A DNA stretch of 32,459 nt from Scytonema sp. UIC 10036. GTDB lineage: Bacteria > Cyanobacteriota > Cyanobacteriia > Cyanobacteriales > Nostocaceae. Positions within the stretch are counted from its first letter, which is position 1. The number at the start of each line of letters is the position of its first letter. Both the position numbers and the translations under genes were made by a program. Shown piece after piece: positions 6,777 through 15,481 of the stretch. The stretch covers positions 1-32,459 of the forward strand of contig NZ_WJFC01000153.1 in the NCBI RefSeq assembly GCF_009725235.1. Direction: 5' to 3'. A model generated the notes under the pieces. That model did not search any database. It saw only the letters and a list, made by a program, of their open reading frames with translations, and was not told the DNA's origin.

Positions 6777-9038
6777 TCACTGGTCACTGGTCACTGTAAA
6801 TTTACTGCTTTCATCTTCTTGACAAAAAGCAGTGACAACGCGATCGCGTCCTGACTGTTTGGCACAATATAAAGCGCTATCAGCTGCTTGAATAACTGCT
6901 CCTGGTGTTAAACCGTGCATTGGAAAAAGCGCGACTCCCAAGGATAGAGAAATTCTACTAAGTGACTGGTGACGGTATTGCAGATCTAAATGTTTAACAC
7001 CTTCTCGTATTTGTTCGGCACGTTCGGAGCAAGTTTCTAAGGTAGTTTCTGGTAATACGATCAAAAACTCCTCACCACCATAACGACAAGCAATATCAGC
7101 TTGACGAACTTGTTGTTTGAGAAAGGTACCGAGTTCTCGCAAAACAGTATCGCCTGCTTCATGACCGTAAACGTCGTTGAAGCCTTTGAAGTGATCCACG
7201 TCCATCATAATGATACCTACGGAGTACTGTTTGCGTTCTGCTCGGTATATTTCTCTTTCTAAAAACTCATCAAGATAGCGTCGGTTGAACAAACTAGTTA
7301 GGGGATCGCGAGTACTTTGCTGTTGTAGTGCTTCGCGTAACTTTAAATTTGCAAGAGCAAGTGCGATATGTTCGGAAACTCTAGAGGCTAACTGTTGTTT
7401 TGATTTTGTAAATTTTCCCTGTTGTTGTGATGTTAAATATAACATCCCTAAAGCTTCTCCTTGCGCCATCATAGGGACACAAAGAGATTCACCGGAGCAA
7501 TCCTCACTCATGTGGGTACACTGCAAACCACTGCATTTAGACTCTATAAAATGAGTACGTCCCCGCCTTAAACCCCAACATTCTTCAGGTGTAAACAATT
7601 TTTTACTAGATAATGTTGAGTTTCCCCAAGTTGTCACGGCTTCTACTAAATATTTTGAGGGGCTAATAATAAAAACTCCTCCCGACATATCAGGAAACAA
7701 GCATTGAACAAAATGAGCAATCACTTTGTATGCTTCCTCATTTTTCATACATGCTTGTAGAAAGTCGCTCATTTGACTCAGTAAAGCAATTTCATTGTTG
7801 CGAGTTTCGAGTTCTTTCACCCAAGAGGACAACTGTTCGTTAGCTTGCTTGAGGGCTGCTTCAGTTTGTTTGCGTTCTGTAATATCCCGATTAACTTCAA
7901 TTGTTGCTGTAGGCTGACCTTGTTCATTGTAAAGCGGTACAACAACTTTTTCGCATATGCCCTCAGTGCCATCTTTGCGTGTAAAATTTATTTCACCAGT
8001 CCAGCGACCTGTATCTAAAGTCCGCTCTATGATTTTTTCGGTCACAACAGCAGAATTTTCTGACTTGTGGAGAACTTCTTGGGTTGCTCCCAGCGATCGC
8101 ACTCTAGCATAACCAAACATTCTTTCTGCCGCACAATTGCAGTCAATAATATTACCAGATAGATCGGTAATAATAATGCCATCGGAAATATTTTCAAAAA
8201 TACACGCCTGTTGTTTGAGAGTCGCTTCAACTAATTTGCGCTCGGTAATATCTAGAACCTGAATTATAAAGTATAAGGCAACGCCCTGGACATCCCGCAC
8301 TAGAGAAGCACTTAAAAGAACCCAAACCACATTTCCCCACTTGTGGATGTATCGCTTCTCAAGGTTGTAATGGCGAACTTCACCATTTAATAATTGATTG
8401 TTATAGTTAAAATTGAGATCTAAATCGTCTGGATGGGTAATAGCTTGAAAAGTTGTGGACAAGAGTTCTTCTTTCGAGTATCCAGTAATTTCACATAAAG
8501 CTCGATTCACCTGTAGCCACCGACCGTCTATTGCCATGATTGCCATTCCAATTGCAGCGTAATCAAAAGCACTGCGAAAGCGTTCATTACTTTCTCGCAG
8601 AGCCTCCTCCACTCTTTGACGTTCTGCAATCTCGTGTTCTAATTCTTGGTTGGCTGTTATTAGCTGTGTCAAGTTGGGAAGAGCAAGAGCTTGAGGCATT
8701 GCTTGCACAAGCAATACACCTGTCACAAGTGAAATAGCAGCTGTTATTGCTTTGAGATAGCCTGACAACCAGTATACTGGATGCCATAACGTCCAAACTT
8801 CTATAAGGTGCGATGTCCCACAAGTGACAATGAACGCACTAAATAGATAAAATACCCAGTGGAAGGGCAAATCTTGCCGCTTGTAAGCAAAATAAAGCAG
8901 GGTAATAGAAATGGAATAATAGGCAAGTGCAATTAAAGAGTCAGATACAGCATGCAGCCACACCAACTTTGGTATCCAAAGATAGCAATGTCCGTGGGGG
9001 ATAAACTGCATCATTATTAATTGAAAAAAATTTGGCAT
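6777..9038 (-). CDS. ETR1-like sensor diguanylate cyclase (PAS-PAS-GAF-GGDEF)
   Basis: A 753-aa membrane sensor making c-di-GMP. Residues 25-115 hold three helices like the plant ethylene receptor sensor domain, including C73 and H77 in CGTSH, the positions that bind Cu(I) in ETR1. Two PAS domains follow (about 145-265 and 275-395), then GAF (about 430-575) and GGDEF. The active site is GGEEF (654-658), and RQAD five residues upstream is an intact inhibitory I-site. AGGAG (9056-9060) overlaps the stop of the upstream crp-like gene, giving a two-gene operon with a 20-bp gap. The last residues, VTSDQ and stop, come from a heptamer repeat. Confidence 0.9.
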   Translation of the reverse strand: MPNFFQLIMMQFIPHGHCYLWIPKLVWLHAVSDSLIALAYYSISITLLYFAYKRQDLPFHWVFYLFSAFIVTCGTSHLIEVWTLWHPVYWLSGYLKAITAAISLVTGVLLVQAMPQALALPNLTQLITANQELEHEIAERQRVEEALRESNERFRSAFDYAAIGMAIMAIDGRWLQVNRALCEITGYSKEELLSTTFQAITHPDDLDLNFNYNNQLLNGEVRHYNLEKRYIHKWGNVVWVLLSASLVRDVQGVALYFIIQVLDITERKLVEATLKQQACIFENISDGIIITDLSGNIIDCNCAAERMFGYARVRSLGATQEVLHKSENSAVVTEKIIERTLDTGRWTGEINFTRKDGTEGICEKVVVPLYNEQGQPTATIEVNRDITERKQTEAALKQANEQLSSWVKELETRNNEIALLSQMSDFLQACMKNEEAYKVIAHFVQCLFPDMSGGVFIISPSKYLVEAVTTWGNSTLSSKKLFTPEECWGLRRGRTHFIESKCSGLQCTHMSEDCSGESLCVPMMAQGEALGMLYLTSQQQGKFTKSKQQLASRVSEHIALALANLKLREALQQQSTRDPLTSLFNRRYLDEFLEREIYRAERKQYSVGIIMMDVDHFKGFNDVYGHEAGDTVLRELGTFLKQQVRQADIACRYGGEEFLIVLPETTLETCSERAEQIREGVKHLDLQYRHQSLSRISLSLGVALFPMHGLTPGAVIQAADSALYCAKQSGRDRVVTAFCQEDESSKFTVTSDQ
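6778..6796. repeat. CACTGGT heptamer array in the 3' end of the GGDEF gene
   Basis: About 2.7 units of the 7-bp repeat TCACTGG overlap the end of the coding region and encode its last residues. The same repeat family lies at 10348-10379, about 24724-24750 and about 32208-32238. Confidence 0.85.
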
Positions 9039-9058
9039 AATATTTACTCGACTTTCTC

Positions 9059-9772
9059 CTAATTTCCCCTAATCCATCGGTCAAACTCTTTGCTGGAAAT
9101 GTCATAACACTCACAGGCAATTGTTTCCAACTCAAGCCGATTTAAAATTGTTATCTCACCGCGCTCGTAATCAATCAGCCGCAAGGCACGTAGTTTTCTG
9201 GCTACTGTCCCGACACTGGCACGGCGTACACTCAATATTTGGGATAAAGATTCCTGAGTGAGTGGAAACTTATCTTTTCTCATACGGTCGTGAATCATTA
9301 ACAGCCAACGACACATACGCTGTTCGACTGAGTGTAAAATATTACAAGCAACGGATTGAGCAATTTGTACGATTAATACGTGCGTGTATCGCAGGAGAAT
9401 ATCTTGTAGTAGGGTTTTCTCGCGCACGGCTGTGTTAAAGATATCTGTACGCATTCGCAAAGCCTCCCCAGGAATCTGAACAACTGCTCTCAGAGGTGTC
9501 GTTGGGATTCCCAAGGCTATAGAAATACCCACCATCCCTTCATAGCCTACTAAACCCACTTCAGCTTGAGTCCTATCTGCCATTGTCGTCAGTAGAGAAA
9601 CAACACTATCAATTGGGAAGTATACGTAGTCTATAGATCGTCCGGGTTGAAACAGAACTTGCTTGAAACTAAGAGAAACAGTTTCCAGATGAGGAAGTAA
9701 TTTTCGATAATCCTCATCGGGCAGTACCGATAAAAGTCTATTGTAGGTTGGTGTTTGAACTGTTTTAGCCAT
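9059..9772 (-). CDS. Crp/Fnr-family transcriptional regulator
   Basis: A 237-aa regulator with an N-terminal cyclic-nucleotide-binding-like beta barrel (about residues 20-125) and a C-terminal winged helix (about 160-225; LTQESLSQILSVRRASVGTV reads as helix-turn-helix). The canonical phosphate-binding motif FGExALxxxxxR is absent (the region reads GYEGMVGISIALG), so it probably does not bind cAMP in the CAP manner. ATG 9772 is chosen over GTG 9781. It is the first gene of an operon with the sensor diguanylate cyclase, suggesting shared control of a signalling output. Confidence 0.88.
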   Translation of the reverse strand: MAKTVQTPTYNRLLSVLPDEDYRKLLPHLETVSLSFKQVLFQPGRSIDYVYFPIDSVVSLLTTMADRTQAEVGLVGYEGMVGISIALGIPTTPLRAVVQIPGEALRMRTDIFNTAVREKTLLQDILLRYTHVLIVQIAQSVACNILHSVEQRMCRWLLMIHDRMRKDKFPLTQESLSQILSVRRASVGTVARKLRALRLIDYERGEITILNRLELETIACECYDISSKEFDRWIRGN

Positions 9773-10347
9773 TGGGAACACTATGAGTTACATCGGTATA
9801 TCCGCATCAAATACAGTGCCATTACATATTCGAGTCAAATATGATGCATTTAATTTTCTGTATTTAATTTAAATAGAGTAGCAATATATCACTTTTTATC
9901 AGTTATTTATGCTACTCATTGTGCTCAGACATTTCTTTGGCACGGACATATTGATGTCAACTGAGAATTGATGAATTAATATAACTGAAATTTCATGAAC
10001 GCTAGCGTACAACAACACCGTACAGAATTTACACCAACTTTGCTCTCCAATACCCAAAACCAGTACCAGTGGCACAAAGAAGCGGGGATCGTTGATTTTT
10101 GAAATGTATAAATTCTTTATATTTTCTTAGAAAACGGAATATGACTGGGTCACATTATTTCTATTAGTACTTTCTACTTATATCATCAATTGTATTTGTT
10201 CTTCCCTCCCAACCAGGAAAATTCAGAGGCATAAAATATGCAGCTAAAATTCAGCAAGATAGAGTTTTTATTGCTAAACCAATCATCTGGAATCAAAGGA
10301 AAAATTCAATAGTATCGTAATTATTTTTCTACGCATAAAAATAATTA
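9773..10347. other. Intergenic stretch with no convincing gene
   Basis: About 575 bp, AT-rich. It holds an 8-bp inverted repeat GAGTAGCA/TGCTACTC (9876-9883 and 9910-9917) and presumably the promoter of the crp-like gene. A 35-codon ORF at 9993 has no Shine-Dalgarno and I do not accept it as a gene. Confidence 0.6.
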
Positions 10348-10379
10348 ACTGGTCACTGGTCACTGGTCACTGGTCACTG
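10348..10379. repeat. ACTGGTC heptamer array in the 3' end of holB
   Basis: About 4.5 units of the TCACTGG family. The array runs through the last codons and stop of holB, giving the same VTSDQ C-terminus as the GGDEF protein at 6777. Confidence 0.9.
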
Positions 10380-11283
10380 ACAAAAACATACATTCCCAAA
10401 CAAGACGAGGTTGGGCGTAGCTAAGTAAGGATTTGCGAGCTTGTTCTAACTGTTCAATAATTCTTGGTTGACGCCATTGCTCCCAGTAAGATTGTTGTAA
10501 ATAATCTACTAACCATAATTGGGCTTCCGTGTCTAAATTCTTATCAATTTGTCTGGCTAATTCCAAAGCTTCACGATAAGATGAAGGGAATTTTGTAACG
10601 GCTTGCAAAATCTCGTTGGGAATAGCTTGCAATTGCTGATAGGATGCGATCGCATCTCCCGGACTACCAGATGCAACGCTAAAGACAACCGGATGTTGCA
10701 GAATATCCCTATGTCCCGTTTGTGTCAAAACCTCAGCCATAGCCGTTCCATTCAGTCGGTAAAAAGGAATGCGCTGACAGCGAGATACAATTGTAGACAA
10801 GACAGATTCTTGTGTTGGTGCAATTAAAATCAGCGTTGCGCGTCCTGGTTCTTCAAGGGTTTTTAGTAAAGCGTTAGCGGCTGCTTCAGCCATTGTTTCT
10901 GCATGCTCTAACACCACAATCTTTCTAGATGCTTCCAAAGGGGGACGACTGAGAAATTCAATAATTTGCCTGACTTGTTCGAGACGAATCACGGGTGGTG
11001 CTTTGCGCTTCAGCCCCTTTTCTTCCGCTTCTTTTGATGTCAGACGTTGACCCTGATGTTGATAAGTTGGTTCCACCCAAAGTAAATCGGGATGGTTCCC
11101 CTGACGTATGCGGTTTTGATTTGAGTCAAAGAGCAGTTGCACAAAACACCTTGCAGCTAAACTCCTTCCGATTCCATTCGGACCCACAAATAAGTATGCT
11201 GGAGCAATTCGTTGTTTGACTACAGCTTGTGTTAATAATTCGACTGCTTGTGGTTGTCCTATAAGCGGTGAAAATGAGTCCAT
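10360..11283 (-). CDS. holB: DNA polymerase III subunit delta' (clamp loader)
   Basis: A 307-aa clamp-loader subunit for loading the beta sliding clamp. The AAA+ N-domain has a degenerate P-loop GPNGIGRS (residues 34-41), with Arg where ATPases have Lys, as is usual for the non-hydrolysing delta'. ALLKTLEEPG and an SRC arginine-finger-type motif (IVSRCQRIPF) follow. The end of the protein, VTSDQ, is encoded by a heptamer repeat, so the native C-terminus has probably been altered. In many bacteria holB sits next to tmk; here tmk is 1.7 kb upstream with two unrelated genes between. Confidence 0.9.
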   Translation of the reverse strand: MDSFSPLIGQPQAVELLTQAVVKQRIAPAYLFVGPNGIGRSLAARCFVQLLFDSNQNRIRQGNHPDLLWVEPTYQHQGQRLTSKEAEEKGLKRKAPPVIRLEQVRQIIEFLSRPPLEASRKIVVLEHAETMAEAAANALLKTLEEPGRATLILIAPTQESVLSTIVSRCQRIPFYRLNGTAMAEVLTQTGHRDILQHPVVFSVASGSPGDAIASYQQLQAIPNEILQAVTKFPSSYREALELARQIDKNLDTEAQLWLVDYLQQSYWEQWRQPRIIEQLEQARKSLLSYAQPRLVWECMFLSVTSDQ

Positions 11284-11350
11284 GATTTGTGATAATGAGT
11301 AACTGGGTCAATTGTTAAGCTAAACGAGCAATAAACAGGTTTTATTAATT

Positions 11351-11728
11351 ATGGTTCAACCAGCAGAAACCGTTAAAATTTTTCAAAAACAGTCAGAGTT
11401 TAAGACCTACTCAGCAGGTGAAGTTATTTTTACCGAAGGTGAATATGGCGAACATATGTATGGTATTGTAAGTGGAGAGGTAGACTTATACGTTGATGGC
11501 AAAGCTGTTGAGACCATACAGCAGGGAGATGTTTTTGGAGAAGGAGCCTTAGTGACCCCAGAGCGTACAAGAGCTTCCACTGCTATTGCCAAAACCAATT
11601 GCGAGCTTGCATTTATCAACCGACAAGGCTTTCTCTTTGCTGTTCAAGAAACCCCTATTTTTGCATTGCAAGTCATGCGGAGCTATTCAGAACGCTTGCG
11701 ACGTTTTAAGCATCCGGTTGGTAGTTAA
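11351..11728 (+). CDS. Stand-alone cyclic nucleotide-binding domain protein
   Basis: A 125-aa protein consisting of a single cNMP-binding fold. The phosphate-binding cassette FGEGALVTPERTRAST (about residues 60-75) has the conserved FGE, the AL pair and the Arg that contacts the cyclic phosphate, followed by Thr/Ala-type positions, so cAMP or cGMP binding is likely. There is no DNA-binding or catalytic domain, so it may act through a partner. It is divergent from holB (67-bp gap). No clear Shine-Dalgarno precedes ATG 11351. Confidence 0.85.
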   Translation: MVQPAETVKIFQKQSEFKTYSAGEVIFTEGEYGEHMYGIVSGEVDLYVDGKAVETIQQGDVFGEGALVTPERTRASTAIAKTNCELAFINRQGFLFAVQETPIFALQVMRSYSERLRRFKHPVGS

Positions 11729-11803
11729 ACTGATTTGTGCAAACAATATAAAAACTCTGGACTTCTCGTCCAGAGAAAATAGTGAAATTTTTAGCTTGGT
11801 AGT

Positions 11804-12661
11804 TTATTGGTAAGTTACTGGTGGTTGGATGTAGCTACTATCTGCACCATTGTAAGATGGCTGACTCAGTGCGTAGCGATGCTCTGGAATTGGGTAACCA
11901 GCCTCTCCAAACGCTTCACGAATGACTTTGTTAGTATCAAAATAGACTTGCCAATAGTGCGCGTTATTGCAATAGGGGCGCACCGCTAGCAAAGGACCGG
12001 CTAAATTGAACTCCAAAATCTCTACATCTGGTGCTGGATTGCTGAGAACGTTGGGAATTTGGCTCACTCTGTCTTTTAATAATTGGATCGCTTCTTGATG
12101 ATTGACAGTGTGATGGAGTTGAGCAACTAAGTCAACGCGGCGGTAGGGATTGGCTGAAAAGTTTTGTATGTTATCGGAGAAGATTTTATTGTTGGCGACA
12201 ATTGTTTGTACATTGTCAAGTGTATCGATTGAGGTGGTGAACAGTCCAATTTCTGTTACAGTACCTGTAACACCTGCAGCGCTGATAAAGTCACCGACTT
12301 TAAAGGGTCTAAAGATAATTAAGAATGCACCTGCTGCAAAGTTTGCTAATAATCCACCCCAAGCCGCACCAATCGCAACACCTGCGGCTGCTAACAATGC
12401 TGCAAAAGAAGTTGTCTCAATTCCAAAGAAACCAAGAAGTGCAACAACTAGAACAATTCTTAGTGTTACACCAATGATATTGGTAAGATAGCTAACAATT
12501 GTCGGATCGACGTGCTGGGTTCTAAAACCGCGTTTTAACAGTTTTAGTGCAAAATCGATTAACTTCTGACCAACAAACCACAGCGCGATCGCACCCAAAA
12601 GCTTGAGTCCGAACTCAGTTAATAGTTGGAGTGTAACTCGACTAATCTGATTCAGATCCAT
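11804..12661 (-). CDS. MscS-family mechanosensitive channel
   Basis: A 285-aa small-conductance channel that releases solutes under hypo-osmotic stress. Three transmembrane helices occupy about residues 10-115. The third is the Ala/Gly-rich pore helix AAAGVAIGAAWGGLLANFAA, followed by FLIIFRPFKVGD, the start of the cytoplasmic beta domain. The remainder matches the MscS vestibule. The Gln/Tyr/Pro-rich tail (about 265-285) is divergent. It is convergent with the cNMP-binding gene and no operon partner is seen. Confidence 0.92.
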   Translation of the reverse strand: MDLNQISRVTLQLLTEFGLKLLGAIALWFVGQKLIDFALKLLKRGFRTQHVDPTIVSYLTNIIGVTLRIVLVVALLGFFGIETTSFAALLAAAGVAIGAAWGGLLANFAAGAFLIIFRPFKVGDFISAAGVTGTVTEIGLFTTSIDTLDNVQTIVANNKIFSDNIQNFSANPYRRVDLVAQLHHTVNHQEAIQLLKDRVSQIPNVLSNPAPDVEILEFNLAGPLLAVRPYCNNAHYWQVYFDTNKVIREAFGEAGYPIPEHRYALSQPSYNGADSSYIQPPVTYQ

Positions 12662-12964
12662 ATAGTTATTTTTGGTGTTAGAGATAAGGGATACAACGAG
12701 GTATCAAAAATATTCTATGAATAATATATAGCAGTCCTATTTAAGTTGTAAAAATTATTAACCGCAAAGACGCAAAGAACAGAGGATTTAGGATTATTCT
12801 ATAGAGTTTCTCAAGATTTTTTTAAGTTTTATGTATCATAAATCCCTTGATAATAAAAACAATTTGTGCGTGTAGGGTGGGCGACGAGCGATTGGGGAAA
12901 TTCAGCTTTGTTGGGTTGAAGAACGAAACCCAACAACCGCCACGAGAATGTTGGGTTTCGTTCC
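12662..12964. repeat. Intergenic repeats between mscS and tmk
   Basis: Contains AACCGCAAAGACGCAAAG (about 12759-12778) and, from about 12908, two inverted pieces of the GTTGGGTTTCGTTCCTCAACC dispersed repeat that run into the end of tmk. No ORF of note. Confidence 0.7.
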
Positions 12965-13606
12965 TCAACCCAACCTACAATTATCCCCAACCCCCCATCT
13001 TATCAGTAACTGTTTAATATCCGCAGTCACTTTATCAATATCTTGATTGGCATCGATCGCAACAATTCTTTCTGGGAATTTTTCAGCAAGTGACAAGAAA
13101 CCCTGACGAACGCGATGGTGAAAAGCTAAATCTGCTTGTTCCATACGGTCTAATTTTCGATTGGAAAGGATTCGATGGAAAGAAATTTCTGGATCAATAT
13201 CAAGTAGGATTGTCAAATCGCTCTGTAGTCCCCCAGTTGCTAAAAGATTGAGTTGTTCTATCATTTCAAGACTTAATCCACGTCCCCAACCTTGGTAAGT
13301 AATGGTAGAGTCAGTATAGCGATCGCACAAAACCACTTTCCCCTCTGCTAGGGCTGGTTTAATAATTTGGTCAACATGTTGAGAGCGATCGGCTGCATAC
13401 AAAAGTAACTCCGTCCTATCTGTAATTGAGGTAGCTCCTGCTTCTAGTAATAATTGACGCAGGTGCAAACCTAACTCCGTACCTCCCGGTTCGCGAGTCA
13501 CAATTGAAGAAATGTTCAGGCTTTGCAGCCACTCTTGAGTGTGCTGTATCTGGCTGGTTTTCCCGCAACCCTCCACACCTTCAAAAACAAGAAATTTCCC
13601 GCTCAT
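12965..13606 (-). CDS. tmk: Thymidylate kinase
   Basis: A 213-aa dTMP kinase for dTTP synthesis. P-loop EGVEGCGKTS (residues 9-18), the REPGGTELG substrate loop (about 40-48) and DRYTDSTITYQGWGRG (about 97-112) are intact. Length is normal, but the final residues CRLG and the stop codon are read from the GTTGGGTTGAGG dispersed repeat, so the extreme C-terminus is repeat-derived. The ATG is at 13606 and no partner gene is adjacent in this copy of the locus. Confidence 0.93.
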   Translation of the reverse strand: MSGKFLVFEGVEGCGKTSQIQHTQEWLQSLNISSIVTREPGGTELGLHLRQLLLEAGATSITDRTELLLYAADRSQHVDQIIKPALAEGKVVLCDRYTDSTITYQGWGRGLSLEMIEQLNLLATGGLQSDLTILLDIDPEISFHRILSNRKLDRMEQADLAFHHRVRQGFLSLAEKFPERIVAIDANQDIDKVTADIKQLLIRWGVGDNCRLG

Positions 13607-13670
13607 ATTTTTGAATTTCAGTTCCCTAAATTGAGAAACCCCCTTATAGGGCCAACCTCACTATTAACCA

Positions 13671-13787
13671 TTAGCCATTAGCCATTAGCATTAGCCATTA
13701 GCCATTAGCCATTAGCCATTAGCCATTAGCCATTAGCCATTAGCCATTAGCCATTAGCCATTAGCCATTAGCCATTAGCCATTAGCT
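13671..13787. repeat. TTAGCCA heptamer array, 16 units
   Basis: Fifteen perfect TTAGCCA units and one 6-base unit (TTAGCA, third), then a diverged TTAGCTA that overlaps the stop codon of the next gene (minus strand). A shorter array of the same unit lies at about 20191-20238. Confidence 0.95.
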
Positions 13788-14508
13788 ATTCATCAATAGT
13801 AACTTCTGACATTTTTAATTGAAAATCCTCATCAAAATCATCAAGAGAAGGGTAGACAATAGGAGGAACTCGATCTATGGTCAACAATCGATTTTGGTAC
13901 TGTTCCAAATAAACTTGGCGGCGTTCATCACTGAGACGACTGACACCCCAAACAATGAAAGGTGGTAAAACATCAAAACCAACAAAGCGAAGAATTCCGT
14001 GGTTAATTGGATAAAGAATGGTGTGAATATCGCCATTGATACCAATTTCGGTGTACATCGTTAAAGGACCACCAGTTGTGAGAGATAGCATGGCTTTTTT
14101 ACCTTTAAACGCGCCGTTATCATACCACTTGCCATTTCCATAAATTTTACCCAGTGCAAAAACTTTATCAACCCAACCTTTTAAAATAGCGGGAAGTCCA
14201 AACCACCATAAAGGAAACTGAAAGATAAGCACGTCGCACCAATCCAGTTTTTCCATTTCTGCTTTGATGTCCGCCGCAAAGCCATCCACTTCTGTTGCAT
14301 GCAATTCTTCTGCTTGTTGTTTGTAATAGTCAGGGTTTGTTGCAGAAGTAAAATTGCGCCGATCGGAAACTGGATTGAATTGCATAGCATATAAATCGGA
14401 AACAATCACCTTATGTCCTGCTGCTTCTAAGGCTGTTTTCGCATGGTTAGTCAATGCGCCATTAAAACTTTTGGGTTCGGGGTGAGCGTACACAATAAAA
14501 AAATTCAT
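13786..14508 (-). CDS. NAD(P)H quinone dehydrogenase-like flavoprotein
   Basis: A 240-aa flavodoxin-fold protein of the NQO1/KefF/MdaB type, expected to reduce quinones by two electrons. It begins MNFFIVYAHPEPKSFNGAL, the family's FMN/FAD phosphate loop, and has FQFPLWWFGLPAILKGWVDKV (about residues 97-117) and a TTGG loop. The start at 14508 is supported by GAAGGAAG just upstream; the frame is open to 14565. It follows the alpha/beta hydrolase by 29 bp, probably one operon. The stop codon touches the TTAGCCA array. Confidence 0.88.
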   Translation of the reverse strand: MNFFIVYAHPEPKSFNGALTNHAKTALEAAGHKVIVSDLYAMQFNPVSDRRNFTSATNPDYYKQQAEELHATEVDGFAADIKAEMEKLDWCDVLIFQFPLWWFGLPAILKGWVDKVFALGKIYGNGKWYDNGAFKGKKAMLSLTTGGPLTMYTEIGINGDIHTILYPINHGILRFVGFDVLPPFIVWGVSRLSDERRQVYLEQYQNRLLTIDRVPPIVYPSLDDFDEDFQLKMSEVTIDE

Positions 14509-14537
14509 TTGAGCTTCCTTCAGACAGAAAGGCGAAA

Positions 14538-15335
14538 TTAAGATACCTTTGCAAGAAAATTGCACATGGCTTGAGCTACAGTTTCTGGCGACTCAATTAT
14601 AAAACCGTGACCTCCAGAATCAAGAATAACTAGTTCGGCGTTGGGAATGCCTTGTACTAGTTCCTCGGAAAACTTTACCGGAGTTAGAACATCCTGTCTA
14701 CTGACTAGAACTAAAGTGGGACAATGAATATGACTGAGGCGATCTCTCGTGTCGCTGCTTGTAATAGCTCGGCTGTGATAATACAATTCTTGAGGTACGG
14801 GCGGAAAAGGATAATTCACTGCCATATTAATAATCGTTTCTATTGCTTCTGGGGTAGAATAAAACGAATTGGTAAATATCCAGGGTAAAATGGCTTTTTC
14901 ATAAAGTTCCAAGTCCAAAATTCGGGCAAGATCTCCCCATGTCTCGATAATGGCATTAAAGCGATCGTCACCCTTTGCCAAAGATGAGAGGAGTAACAAA
15001 CTAAGTACCTTGTCTGGTTGTGCCAAAGCTAGTTCTTGGGCAATTTGACCGCCCATAGAATGACCTACTACGTGTACTTTGTCGATCCCAAGATGTTCAA
15101 GTAATGCAGCAGCATCGGTTGCCATTTGTTTTATACTGTAGGCACAGTTAGAACTAGAACTGCGCCCCATACCTCGGTTATCCAATCGAATCACTTGATA
15201 TTTCTTGGTAAGGGATGGCATGAGCAGTGACCAATAGGTATGGTCGCACAAAAAGCCAGAAATCAGGAGCAAAGGTTTCCCCTTACCTTGAATCTGGTAG
15301 AACAGTTCAATACCATTATTTTGAAATTGAGGCAT
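14538..15335 (-). CDS. Alpha/beta hydrolase
   Basis: A 265-aa hydrolase of the BioH/3-oxoadipate enol-lactonase type. The nucleophile elbow GHSMGG, the acid in SRQDVLTPV and the catalytic His in SGGHGF form the triad. LLLISGFLCDHTYW gives the oxyanion strand and LDNRGMGRSS the usual second motif. ATG 15335 has AAGGAT upstream. The substrate is unknown. It is co-directional with the quinone reductase and preceded by an intrinsic terminator at 15348-15375. Confidence 0.88.
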   Translation of the reverse strand: MPQFQNNGIELFYQIQGKGKPLLLISGFLCDHTYWSLLMPSLTKKYQVIRLDNRGMGRSSSSNCAYSIKQMATDAAALLEHLGIDKVHVVGHSMGGQIAQELALAQPDKVLSLLLLSSLAKGDDRFNAIIETWGDLARILDLELYEKAILPWIFTNSFYSTPEAIETIINMAVNYPFPPVPQELYYHSRAITSSDTRDRLSHIHCPTLVLVSRQDVLTPVKFSEELVQGIPNAELVILDSGGHGFIIESPETVAQAMCNFLAKVS

Positions 15336-15347
15336 GGCGATCCTTAT

Positions 15348-15375
15348 AAAAAATGCTCTGTTAGATACAGAGCAT
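15348..15375 (-). terminator. Intrinsic terminator just upstream of the hydrolase gene
   Basis: Read on the minus strand: ATGCTCTG, 7-base loop, CAGAGCAT, then a T-run. The perfect 8-bp stem lies 12 bases before the hydrolase start codon. It ends the small-ORF transcript above it and could act as an attenuator for the hydrolase operon. Confidence 0.75.
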
Positions 15376-15481
15376 GACTCAGAGAGTACAATATTCAACT
15401 GGCTAGATTTAATTTAGACATTACGTATAATGAATATGTCAAGAAGCGAATGCTTGTAGAAATCGTTTAAGAATCAAGCGC

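Noticed and set aside
9993..10100. 35-codon plus ORF starting MNASVQQHRTEF
   Set aside because: No ribosome site, no recognisable sequence and no supporting context; kept only as a note in the intergenic entry.
12150..12491. Plus-strand 113-codon ORF
   Set aside because: Antisense shadow of the MscS gene; Ala/Pro/Lys-rich composition is the expected mirror of the channel's helices.
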